From Lingula anatina (taxonomy: Eukaryota > Brachiopoda > Lingulata > Lingulida > Lingulidae): a DNA stretch of 62,000 nucleotides. The position numbers were made by a program, and so were the translations under genes. Under the pieces are notes generated by a model. It was not told where the DNA came from, did no database searches, and saw only the letters and a list, made by a program, of their open reading frames with translations. Position 1 is the first letter of the stretch, and the number at the start of each line of letters is the position of its first letter. The DNA lies in NCBI RefSeq assembly GCF_001039355.2, contig NW_019776091.1, positions 43,456 to 105,455 of the forward strand, read 5' to 3'. Below, in pieces: positions 25,017 through 38,179 of this stretch.

Positions 25017-28000
25017 ATGGGCTGTGGAGGGTCAAAAGGCACCGATGCCACGGACCCACCATCCGACAGAGCGACCCCTGTAACAGTGACACAGTCCGAT
25101 AGAGGGACCCCTGTAACAGTGACGCAAGAGATTTCTCGGCAGAATACGGAGATCTCTGTTCATGTCTCAGTGGTGAGAGAGAATACTCGACAGAAGACGG
25201 AGGTGCAACTGACGAACACATATGAGGATAAATATAAGGTTCATTACGTACTGGTTTTTTGCCAATACGGCCTAGGCCTATATTTTTATCGCTATATTAG
25301 TTAAAATGCACACATCTACTTCACGCGCAAATTATAAAGATCGCACAAAGATTTATGACCGAGGAATAATCCTGCTCAAATTTGCGTGGTATCTAGCTTG
25401 CATGATAGATCTAGAGGGCAGTAGGGGAGATTAGAAAAATGATATTTACCGGTACCATATATCTGTATCCCAGTAAAAAATCTTATGGCATTTAGTCCTA
25501 TATTACATAAATTCTTGTGCAGTCATGCCAATTATGCCAAATCTAAACCCTATATTCAAATTTAGTTTGTGGCGTGCCTTCTAATATATGCTTGTTTTCT
25601 TCCTTCTTCAGACCGAGTACGACGCCAACGATCCAAGCACCTATCCCCCACCTGCGCCGCCGAGGGGTAAGAAGGCAGAGGTGTTCGACCAACAGGAGTT
25701 CTCCAGTATTGACGACATGGTGAAACAGGTAGAGTGGCACTAAATATCATTTCACTTGCAATCAGCAACAATAGCAAGACGTCCAAAATGCTGCTATGTT
25801 ATGGAATGAAAATCATATGCATATAATAATAATAATAATAATAATATTTATTTATAGTCTGAAATTCATATAAAATGTTCAGTATACTTTACATGAAACC
25901 AATTACGAACATTTGGTAACTCTTCCGAGGCAGGCAAAATACACAAAGTGATGCTCGTGTTTTACTGCTTAATGATATGCCCCTTTAGATATCGCACGAC
26001 AGAAACGATTTTAGGTGCAGAATAGAATCGTAATTGCTACATGCAGCAATAATATTTATTCCGAAATATTTATGTGGCTATTTGCCAACAGGCTGTTCTA
26101 TCCGGCACTAACAATAACAGTGATGTATCATCTACTTATATTTAGTACGATACAAATATTTAAAGCTCGTTTTACGACGATATCTACATATCTACTGGTA
26201 TATATGTACTGTTTCATTCCAAGTATATCATTTGCTTCAATTTGGTTTTTGCCACAGGCTCCTGATGATGTACGAGAAAGCTACGAGGCCCTTACGAACT
26301 TCCTGTGTGGATGTGGCCGGCTAGATTACCTGGTTGTTCGAGCCATATTTGTGTGGATTGGCTCTCAAGACTTGAACACAATCAGCTGGAACGAACCTGA
26401 AGGAGATACGCCAATATGGTTCCTTTGTCAGATTAAAAACAGGAAGAGCAGTAAAGTCAAATTCTTTGAAACACTTTGCAGGTAAGTTGACATTATTTAT
26501 TGTTTAGTTTTAGCAGATTGCAAAGACGGAATAGTCCTAACTGTTAGTATATATCAATTTTGTAATATACCCGATATCTATATTATCCTCAGTCATTGCT
26601 CATAAGTTTCGTCTTCAGTTTATGTTTGTTGCATGCATAACGGTGAATCACTTATAAAATGTGTTAGAATCATGATTACTACTTATTTAAATGATAGTAA
26701 AAATAATATTATGATTTTTTTACAATACATTGCATTTAACAGTCCTGTATACATTGCGTAAACATGTATGAGGGATTTTTGCATGTACAACTTCAGAAAG
26801 TTAGCAATTCTTTCGAAAAGAAGTATAGAGTCAGCATACTTTACGCTTTTACTGATATTTCAAATTATATGTTATATTATTCCAGGAAATGTCATATTCC
26901 CTGCGTCACAATAAAGGGGTATTCAAAGGCTGCAAACTACACAGTAGGGGACGACATGGATCCCAATGAAGTAAACGGATCTTGGAATGCCGTTTATGTA
27001 GACAGTGGAGACGACAGCCATCATCATGACTGGAGATTTGTACACATATTTTGGGGAACCCAAGCAGTAGTTGGGTTTGATACTGGAAAATGGACACTGG
27101 TAGAAAAAGATGGCGAAAAGAAGAACCAAAAGGGTGAACAGTCCCAGGGCAAAGCTGTGTTTCAAATTAACGACTTCTGGTTCTTCACAGATCCGGAAGC
27201 AATGATTTATCGGCATTTACCCGAAGAAGACAGCCAGGCGTGGCAACTACTGGCATCTCCATTATCATTCGAGGAGTTTGTCGCTCAGCCATACCTTCGC
27301 GATCGCTTCTTTGACCTCAATCTATCCATCGAGCGTGGATCGAAGTGTAGAATAACAACTGAAAATGGAAAAGCAGAGGCGGTGATTTCAATTCCAAAAG
27401 GCAAAAGCAAGAGCATAGTATTTCAATACGAACTATTCAGCTGTAGCGGAGGTACAGGGACCTTGGATAGATTCGTGGCGCCAGAAATACGCCAAGACAC
27501 CGACCAATATGTGATCCCCATGAGATTTACAACGGCCGGCGATTACAAACTTGATATTTACGCAAAAGAGATAGGGGTTTACCGATTTTTCAAGTGGGCC
27601 ACGTGTTACAGAATTATATGTCCTGAACCAGTGCCAAAGGAAAACGTTGTTGATAACCAGCCATACCCACTGAAACCACAAAATGGGTATTTTGGACCGG
27701 GGTTCCACGTCAATGACCTTGGTATTTCAGCAGAAACACACAAGAGGGGGGTCGTTGACGCAGATACAGGCGAGGTAGAAATCCGGTTTAAAACCAAACC
27801 AGAAACAGGTGTTCAAATGGTGCAACCACGTTTAGTGTCAAACCAGGTTCATTCTGCAGTTCTGCAAGACTTTGTTGAACACAAAAAGGAAGCAAATGAA
27901 GATGTGTATACCGTCCGTGTCCCCGAGAAAGGTGAATATGCCTTGGAACTTTTTGCACAACAAGGAAACAAAGATCAGTCGACTCAGACGAACGTATGCA

Positions 28001-31000
28001 ACTACCTTTTAAGGTGCAACGACGAAAACCTGCAGGCCACCCCTTTCAAGAATGTCTCAAAACATATGGCTAAGTTGGAGGAAGCGAGTTCAGTAGGTGT
28101 TGATCCTATTTCTCAAGGCCATCAGTGGAAATATATCAAAACATCAGACGGCAACTTAACTTTACGATTCAAGAACGAGCATGGAGCAAATCTTAGATGT
28201 CGCCTGAGAATGGAGAAAAGTAACACCGAAGAAGGCACCATAATTGACAGCGACATTCTTCAGAGCTATATGAAGACAACGTCAGAAGGAAAAGAAGACA
28301 GTGTTCAGTTGAGGTTGCCGCAGAGTGGTGAATACATCCTTGAAATAGATGCCGAGAACCATGGAGAATGGATAAAGACATTTGAGTATCACATCGAAAG
28401 TGCAGGTAACGATAAGGATTCAACCGATGAGCAGGCGTCTATTTTCCCCTTTCATCTTGAAAAGGGTCTGGGTCCAACCAGACTTTCGGAAAAAGTGGGT
28501 GTTCATTTGCTGTACCCCAAGTCTGGCAAAATCAAAACTTTGGACGAAATCGCTGACATTTGGGTTCAAACCAGTGAAGCCAGAGGTGATGTATCATTAG
28601 AATACACGTTTTGTATGCTCACAAATGATAACAAAAGTACTGACAAGAAGAAAAGAGATATTCGGAGTAGCATAGTGGTGGAGAAGAAACCAGACGGCAA
28701 CTATATTCTGAGGGCAAATCTACCAGAATGTGGCAAATATGAACTGAAACTGTTTGCAAAGCAGGGGGATTGTAATATATTGGTGCATGTTGCCAGTGTG
28801 AGGATAATCAGAGAAGCCGTCGATAAAGTCAAAAAGCCACTGCTTATATCACATCATTGCACCTGTGTACATGACAAGGTATGTTAAAAGAAAAACGATC
28901 ATCAAATGCATGTCGGTTATCAATTAGAATTTATAGAATGGCTATGGATAAATACGCTCGAAAGGATTATACAAATATTTCATATCCAATTCTTATTGTG
29001 ATGTCATCAGAGTGTTTCATCTCAGCGGGTATTTTATGTGACTTTATATTCTCCAGCTTATGGTCATGCATATGGCAAGTTTTGTTGCCATTTGATTAAT
29101 ACCAAAAAAGAAAACATTTACATATCATGAAAAAGTAATTTTTGATTCATGCTGTAATTGTAAACGTGACTTTTCTTTTCAGACTAGAGTCCAGCTAGAA
29201 TTAAAGGCAAAAACAAGCGTTCAGGATGCTTTGCTTAGTACAAGTCGGCCGCCAATGCGAATCATGTGTGTTATCGACGCCAGTGGAAGCATGCATGGAA
29301 ACTACGGCAAGGAAAACATAAGCAAGCTAGAGAAAATGAAAACCTTCGCCCAAGTTCTGGTAGATTACATGGATGAAGTGGATTACTTAGGTGTCGTGGT
29401 ATTTGGCAATGAATCCCATCTGACGTTAGGGTTTACGCGAATGGCCAGTGAAGTCAAGGTAAAATATATGAATATATACAAAAGTAATTTATAAATAACT
29501 TTGATTTCTTAAAAAATATAATATTACTGAAAAGATAACATTGGCAGTTAATAAATTTAATGTAATTTTCATCTCTGTTTTCTTCTGTGTTTAGGAAAAT
29601 GTTAAGGAAACTATACGAAGCATTCAACTGATGGGTTCGACAAACCTCAGCGCGGGTCTTTTTGAAGCAATAGAACAGTACAGGAAACTGCCTTTGAAAT
29701 GGTAAGAATTAAGATCTACCCTCTTTACTTCAATTGCACAGCCCAGATATTATATATTTCAATAATATAGTATAAGAAAGTATAAAATAGTAATATAATA
29801 TAATGAATAATATAGTATAAAAACAGGCCAACTAGGAAAGCATTAATGACTACCATATTGCATACATCTCGACGGAAAGAACCAATATTTAAATTAAACA
29901 AGTTTTGTATATATATTTAAATAAATACCTCATTTGAAAAAAAAGGTGATTTTCATAAATGAGGCAATTTATAAATAGGAAAAATAGGGAAAATGAATGA
30001 TATATGAATGGATGATATATTCTAAGTTGTTTAAATTCAGTTTTGATGACAAAATCGTGCTATTCACGGACGGAGGGGCCAACTGCGGGATAACAACATC
30101 GCAGCAACTGATCCCAGAGCTAAGAGATCGGTTCAGCGCCATGGGAAAGGAATCCGGTCTGGGGGAAGACTACACCATCCAGATTGCTGCGTTCAGCACC
30201 GGCGGATTCATGCCCACGCTGATGTACGAGCTAGGACAAGCTTTCAGCAGTGAGACATTTTATTTCATGGATGAAAACACCCTACTGGAGCTCAACATGA
30301 TGAAGACGGTCCTGCTTCAGCAGACTGCGGTGGCCAGACACGTGAAAGTCGTCGCTCAAGCTTTGAATGGTGTAGTGTTTGACAGAACAGAGATGCCCCA
30401 GTTGGCAGAATCCCCGAGTCTCACCACACGTCAAGATGATTACATCTCAGAACACTTTATCCACACCATATCTGGAGAACTATCCAAGCACGTGCTTTAT
30501 ACCCTTCTCCTACCGGACGACCATTCAAAAACTTTACCAAATAAAGACGTCCTCGAGATCAACGTTTCTTATCAAAGTGAATTCGGCCTCATCCAGGAGA
30601 GAATACTAGTACCGTATAAAGAACTTCCACACAGCGTGGAGCAGTCCAAAGAAGCGGCCCTGGTAACATTCACCCAGCAAGAAACACGACTTCAGGCAAA
30701 GACGGCTATTCTACAAGCAGCGAAATTCATAGCATCCCTGCGGTATGCCGATTCTAAAGAAGCGCTAGAAAACGTGTTGCAAACAATAGGCGATATAAGA
30801 ACCATGATTGCACAGTATATAAGCAGAACAGGGACACATAAAATCGACCAATACAACGAGCCCGTACTTTGGTACATCCAACACTGTCTGTTGATGCTGA
30901 AGCAAGATGAAACCGTTCAATCGTCTGCCGATAAATGGGGTAATCTGGTGTCGTATGGGGCGTCGCTGGACAGAGAGGTCCCCACCACGTTAGATTTCAT

Positions 31001-33340
31001 CTCCGAAGAGCATCAGCTCTTCCGACCGACTGGGATAGAAGAAAAGTTGGAAGATGTTTCAGAACAAATTGATGGTATATTTAGTCTTCTTCCTCTCTTG
31101 TTAGTAAAGTTATTCTATATAGCTGCCTAAATATTTGTGCTTGTCTGTCTTCAGATCTTCTAAATTATTGTCATACGGTGATGTCTATTTGTAAGGTCAA
31201 AATTGGTCCATATACAGGGTAACTAAAACTACTACCTTTATATAATTCTAATTCAGATATGAAATATGGCGAATATAAGGATATTTATAGAAAGTTGGAG
31301 AGGGCCATCCATGAGAAGAAACCTGGACTCAAAAGGAAAATGTTGAAAGAGGCCATCAACGAAGCAGAGGAGAATAACGTTCCAGATAACGGATTAATTG
31401 AGTCCGCAAAAGAGGAACTTAAATATTCTCAGTATCACAAAGGTATGTAAACGTTCCCGCCGTTTCACCATGTATTCAGAGAGACAGCACCAAAACAGTT
31501 TAACAGACAGCAGAGAGATATTTGGTTATAGAGACCGACGTAGGACATCAGGTAGATCGAAGGACGGACAAAAACCGACAGAAAAAACCGACATCGACAG
31601 CAGATAGGTCGACTGACGCACAAATCGACAGAAAGGCCGACGGTGACAGCAGATGGGTCGACTGACAGACGGACGGTCTGAAGTAGAGATAGACTGACAA
31701 ACAACTCAGACTGATTCAGATTCCAATCATATTTGCCACCAAAATATAAAATAAACAACATTTTTACATGTATGTTACAACTGTTTGCATATGTTTTAAA
31801 ATACCCAGGAAATTATACAGGATATTCATTTGAACTATTCATGGATATCTTATTATCTTTAAAATTGTATTAATTTTGGTATGATAACTATAACATTCAA
31901 CGCTTAGCTCCATGAAAGGCGCAGTCATTATCTGATGATTTCTACGAATCCTACCTTTGAAAGAGACTACAGTGGGAGATTTACCTGCAAATCTGAGGAA
32001 AATTCAATTACTTGTATATTTGTAGAATTTCGGGACGCTATCAAGGCGAGAGATCAGAACCACCTGAGACAGTTACTGCAAGATGTTGCCGATTTTCCTG
32101 AACACCTACAAAATCGACTTCGACCGGACATCGAAGAAGCAGAAGCCCTCGTTGGACAAAAAAGGAAAAAATTGCGCCACAAAATGCTGGATATGAACTA
32201 CCGCCTCATTACTGAGTTACACACGTACAGAGAACCACCGATTGCTATTCACTACACCATGGCGGCCGCGTATGTGCTTCTTGGGGAAGACATTGAGGAA
32301 TTAAGGGTAAGGGCAAACTATTAAAGAGCCGTCCCTTGCCATGGCCTTACACTCAGGGCATCCACTAGCTATTGCAAACAAAATGGTTTTCATACATGTT
32401 TATGTGGAATATGTGTAGTTATTGTAAATTGATTATAATTTCGGGCCGGCATGGCATTTTTTTACTTAAGATTTCAATTCCTGTCAGTGTGTCAAAATTA
32501 AAAAGGTAGAGTCATGAAATCTTCAGCATTTATTTAAAACACTTTCCTAATACTGTGTATCTAAATTTTTACTGCATTATATTAAACATTGTTGATGGTA
32601 TAGAACTTTGGATTTTAGCCACCCAATGTATCGCAAATCCACTAACTTATTGCTGCTTTTCGGAAAATACATATTTGTAAAATTGCTTTTTGTGTTGATA
32701 CATGTACGTTGGAGTGGTCATTTTGGAAAAGGAATGTTGGTACACTGTACATGTCCACGTTCATTGATTAATCACATCAAACTTGTGCAATATCAACTGT
32801 TACTAAGATATGTATTTTGTCTTCAGGATTGGGCGTTTGTACAGGCGTTGCTAAGAAGGACGGGTCAGCAAAGCACACTGTTTAGGGCAACAAAACTCGA
32901 CATCAACAAGGTATCAATCTCACAAGCAGAGGAAAGTGAGGATATATTGAATAATTATGTCGGAACTTTAGATGAAGTGAGAGACCAAAGTGCTGGAGCA
33001 GCAAGATTCTTTCATTGGGTAAGTATTTTATCTTTTTGGAAAACCATTTTTTATTTTTTCGACATGTTGGAAAGGTATGATATTTTTACGATTTTAATTT
33101 TAATTTAAAAAATATCCAAAAGTAGCTACACAGAAACGCACATCTTTTCGTCAAATTTATTCACCTTCACGTCAAAAAAGCTGGACAACTATTCATCTTG
33201 TGTAATCTAAGCGAAACACACACAAGAGGAATAAAAAGATTAAAAAACGATTTTTCTTAATTTTAAATATAAATATTCTTTTTTATTTGCAGGCAAGAGA
33301 AGTGATCCATTCCGTCAAAGACTTACACCAAAATGAGTGA
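25017..33340 (+). CDS. KY/transglutaminase-like plus VWA multidomain protein, copy B
   Basis: Eleven exons: 25017-25238, 25612-25728, 26258-26481, 26886-28878, 29183-29458, 29595-29701, 30041-31074, 31257-31442, 32026-32306, 32827-33018, 33293-33340; phases close to about 1559 aa. Same order of domains as copy A: MGCGGSK acylation motif; proline-rich linker (YPPPAPPRGKK); transglutaminase-like KY/hillarin fold at about residues 114-330 (CVTIKGYSKA, GSWNAVYV at 219-226, FWFFTDPEAMIYRHLPEED); Ig-like strand repeats to about 852; VWA from 853 with MIDAS DASGS at 884-888, GSTNLSAG and FTDGGAN; then a charged helical C-terminal region ending near GAARFFHW. Exon 1 is twice as long as in copy A (74 against 36 aa) because of a repeated TPVTVTQ segment. 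Every intron position is shared with copy A, so the pair arose by inverted duplication of a whole gene. The cellular role is inferred only: membrane-anchored, cytoplasmic, metal-dependent protein binding. Confidence 0.9.
31490..31690. repeat. Degenerate GACA/CCGAC-rich tract in intron 8 of copy B
   Basis: Many variants of GACAGA, CGACAG and GGTCGACTGAC follow each other just after the exon 8 donor. It corresponds in position to the TCTG repeat of copy A. Confidence 0.6.
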
Positions 33341-33719
33341 ACTGAAGTTAGATAAAAGCCCCGGCACATACGTTACCTGATCATTTTGTTTCATTTTAAA
33401 AGTGAACAATTTATTTTAGAATATATGATCTACATAAATCATAAACTGGACATGCATTCGGTTAATTTTTACAATGTCAATAAGTCCAACCAGGAAATTA
33501 AATCCAAAATCATCGAAACTATGTCCAAAGGCTTTCTCACTGCATTTGTCAAGATTGTTGGCCGTTGGTTCCTCGTGTGATTGTCCAGTAAAGAAGGTCG
33601 CGTAACTCCAACCTTCAATACATGTACCTTAAAATGCCACCACCGTGCACTACTGATATGGGTATTATGGACATCTATGTAAATTTAAAAAGGAAACCGG
33701 AAACAAATGAAAATTCCCT

Positions 33720-33760
<41 letters not shown>

Positions 33761-35446
33761 TATATTGTACCTCGGATATGTATAATATAAATAGGAAACG
33801 CTGGAGCTTTTAAGTGTTTTGTGGATATATTTCAAGAAGATTTTGATTGATTTGAAAATTTGACAAAACAGCGCACATAGAATATCCGTTTTCATCCGCT
33901 TCGTACATCAGCTAGTATACTTACCACCTTTGTTAACAATTAAAAAATTCTTTAATGTGAAATATTAGATAACTGCTATATCATCACGCTACATTGTGAA
34001 GCAGATGAAAACCACACATCTGCTGAGGATATAAAAGACTTCAAACTAACGTAAAATAAAACAAAACAACATAATTTTTTGCGTAGTTACTTGTCCAACT
34101 TTTTTCGTCTTGAGAGAGAAGTCTTAAGTCATTTCCACCATTTCAGTTGACAACAGTTTGAAGCCAGATTTTACAACATAAGAGTTTCTTGACAGACAGG
34201 GGGTGGGCTGCAGTTCCTCTTCTGAACGCAGATTTAGGAGAGTTGATATTGTGAAATTGTTTCTAGTGTTATAAAAAGCCCATTTTACAGATGTACGCGT
34301 ATATATAGTACACCTTCTCCGCTTGCTATAGAAAAGCCAAGAACCTACATTAACCTTGAACTACCTTTGGCCAGGCCCCAGTTTCACAAAAAAACTTAAG
34401 TCGGTTCTCAGGCCTAGTTGACCAGGATGTCTATGAGAGTGATGTTACACTCCTCCTGATAGGGTAAGATGTGCCCATGTGACCGTGTAACCTTGGTAAT
34501 TAAGTTCTTAGCAAGGGAAACCGACTAAGTTTTTTTTTTTTTTTTTTTTTTTTTGGGAAACCGGGGCCAGTTCTGGGGCTATAAATAGCCAGCCTTTTAA
34601 TGAAACCGACCCCTGGTTATGCTGCTATACAGATATCTAGACATTTAACCTCCGTTATCCTTTCTTCCAAGGGTTTGGCCCACCATAAGTCTCTCAATAC
34701 TTGACAGACGTACTGTAGTACACCTTCTCCGCACATCCCTCGTTAACTACTTTTATTTGAAACTGGTACTCCAATGATTCAATGGGAACATTGAAAATCA
34801 AACTTTACATTTGTAGGTTCTTTTCAAAACTTACGTAAAGGGATAATAACTCTTTATACCAGATATCACGCACGATTCAAGCGGTATGCAGGTCTACTTG
34901 CTTGTATATCATGTCAATTGCATTATGCAGGTGCATGTATTTTTCTCATATGCTCTTGTTATATTATATATTCTATATTTCACGGCCATATTATCTTAGA
35001 GCAGTTAATACAGGAGGATAGCAAAGCGGAGAATTTGAAATAAAAAAGAATATGAGCGCCGGACAGGGTAGGGAAGGGAGGGAAGAGAAGGGGAACAAAG
35101 ACGATAGCCTGCTAGAGAAGAACACAGCAAAAATGAATAAATAAATAAATAAGTGAATGAAAGAAAGAATGAATGAATAAATAGATAAATGAAAATTATA
35201 GTAATAGTTAGAAAATAAAAGAGAGAGAGAGAGAGAGAAAGAGAGAGAGCCAACGAGGATCCTGATGATAAAGACTGACAGCTGCCCCACTAAAATTAAA
35301 TGTTAGGTAATACGTACCTTCCCTCTATCAAGGCTACAGTCCTGACCCCAATTCCAAAGCAGACGAGACCTTCACATCTGCAGTACAGTGATCAGAGTTT
35401 ACAGCAAGGACAAACCAAATACCCTTGTACCTGCGTGACAGTCAGG
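33341..35446. other. 3' region of copy B and upstream region of the PhyH gene
   Basis: It holds the 3' UTR of copy B, for which I see no AATAAA, a CT/CA microsatellite (about 33718-33761), a MITE with poly-T (34374-34568) and a GA tract (35220-35248). The reading frame 35300-35456 could extend the PhyH N-terminus by 49 residues. No other gene is supported. Confidence 0.55.
34374..34568. mobile_element. Palindromic GGCC-GTTTCAC type MITE
   Basis: The left end GGCCCCAGTTTCAC then AACTTAAGTCGG is mirrored by CCGACTAAGTTT, a poly-T run and GGGAAACCGGGGCC on the right. The termini resemble those of the larger element at 50037-50726. Confidence 0.6.
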
Positions 35447-38148
35447 ATGGAGGGAGGTACGTACAGTGAACCAACCTTTTATGATTTTTTATCTTTACTG
35501 TATATACCCTTTAACTTTATAATTAAAGCACCCTTTCTTTGTAGCAAATTGGCATTCGTTGTTAATTTTACATAATGTGTAAATGGTCTGCCTCTTCTTT
35601 GCATCGACAGTGTTGAGTTGCTAGGGTATTTTGTGACTGGTATAGGTGATATATTCACTAAATTATTCCTATGTGTTATATATATCGAGTACATATATTT
35701 ACATTGATCTATATATAGGTCAACCCGGCAAGTCGACACATGTTGTGTCTTAAATCTGTACTTGAGGCATTATCTACCTGTCTGGTTATGAAGTGATGTT
35801 TGTCTAAGTAATCGTAAGTCTTTAAGCATATCGGGAGTCACTCAGCAAACAAGGAACGTTATTATAACGTTACTATAACGTTTTGTGTTTGCTGGACAGT
35901 TTAAGCTCTTGTTTAAGCCCCCTTCACGCTGGACGGCGTCCTATCTGTGTTCCATAGTACGGCCCCGTTTGAGAGTAAAAATATAATACTTCACGTGCCG
36001 ACAACTGGCCGCTGATTGAGCATTCATGCTGCAACCAAAGCGATGTCTGTGCCTCCTTTCGACGACCACAGCGATGCCAGTTTCGTGGTCGCACAAAGGA
36101 CGCAGAAAGGACGCCGTCCAGTGTAAAGGGAGCTTTAGTAACACACTAAACACGCACGCACGCCTCGAAAACAAGGTACTGTTATAATAACCCTTAACGT
36201 CGACCTCTTATAAACGTATATTGTTCTTTTTTATACAAGAATATAGATACACGGACAATTTCGAAGTCACTTCAAAGATGAAAGAAGATTATGACCGATT
36301 AGGATATGTGATTATTCGGTAAGACGGTAGAAGAATGCAATAAATTGCTGTCACTTCATTACTATCATACATCGGAAATATACTGATATTAACGTCACTA
36401 CGCCAGACCGCATTATTGCTTTTATTAAAACATTTAAGGCAAGGCGGCGTTCCCATGCACTGGTATTATACACATGTACCCTGGAGCTCGTTATTATGTG
36501 ACCCAAGTTGCCGTTGCCTGTAAGGTGTACACATAAAACGTGGTTCCCACAGTACGGTGTGTTTTTAAACACGGCATTCGGCTAGCACTGATATGTGCAC
36601 GTTCTATTTGACTCCCAAATAATCTGACCTTCTTGTGTGCGACTTCATCCTCACAATGGACTCAGACTAAGATTATTATCATACATTTACATCATTTGTC
36701 TGTTTTACATTCTGACTGAAAACAATCCGTATTCTTGTGGTAACCCTAGTATCTTGATTTCACAAATCCATTAAGGTATACGGGTATGCATCCCCTTTAT
36801 GGGTAAATATAGACAATAGCAGAGACTTGTGGAGTTAATAATTGACTTATATTATCTCAGAAATCTTTTGGACCAAGAGGAACTGGATCTTTTGAAGAAA
36901 ACGTTGGAGGACAATGATGGAATCACAAAACATGCATATGAGGTAGGCCTATTTTGTCATAAACGAAATATGTAATTAATATTTTCTCACTCGATTTTTC
37001 GTCTTCCTCACTCTTTTTGCAATCATTGAATAAGTTGTGACCTTTCAAGGACATTAAAATGTAAAATTGGACTGAGGTGAAATAAACCGCGAAACGAAAT
37101 TTTCACCTACTGCATTTCTAAATATGTGACCAACATATGTAGCTTCATTTATAATGAACTGTGGACCCCTATATATCATCTAAAACTACAGTCGGTATTA
37201 ATAGTGTGTGGCTCTTAAGGAGAAGAATTTAAACATGTTCACCTATTCTGTTCACGTTTGAATTGCAGCTTAGTGATGGGATAGACAGAAAGAGTAAAAT
37301 GGCTCTGTGGATGAGACCCGGAAATGACGTAACAGGTCTTTTAGCAAGATCAGAGAAAGTAGCAAAGACGGCTGAAATGGTAACCATACAATGTGTGTGC
37401 GTGCATGCGCGAACGCGCGTGTGTATGTGTGTTAAAGTGGTTTTCCTGATTTTACACTGTACGTAAGTCGTTAAAACTAATGTATCCATGTATTACCATC
37501 AATACAGCTCACGTATCCTACACTTCATGATCGAGATGGATCAGTCTTAATTAAGCGAGTATTAAAATTAACGCTCACGTGATACTGTCCCCGTGCACGT
37601 GCAGGTAGTGTCACGTATAGGACGTGATAGTCCCACGCAGACATGTTCGAAGTTCCTGAAATCCGAGGTGCAAACTATTCTAAAAAGTTAGTAAACAGAA
37701 AGAAATAATTGAAATATTAAATATGTTAAATAGAAACAAATTATCAAAGTTATAATACAGCTGGCTTGCCAAAACATTTAACTTAAAACTTTCTACTTGT
37801 TGGAAACATCCGTGTCCTACACAAGGATCATATATAATGTCATTTGGTCTACATGAGTACGTATGTAACCAGATAATTAAATGAACCCTGTTCTAGCTGA
37901 TGGGTCACGGAGAGGTGTACCACTGGCATGCCAAGTTGATGATGAAGGAAGCAAGAACTGGAGGAAGGTTTCTGTGGCACCAAGACTTCGGGTATGTTGT
38001 CGAATTATAGATTAACCATCCACATTGGCAATGGCAGTCATATAGGTAGAATGAATCCCGCTATGTACTGATGCAGGTTTCCGTGTGCTAAAATGTAATT
38101 TGATCACTTTGATAGCAAAAACCAAGATATATATAGAGACATAGCTCG

Positions 38149-38179
<31 letters not shown>

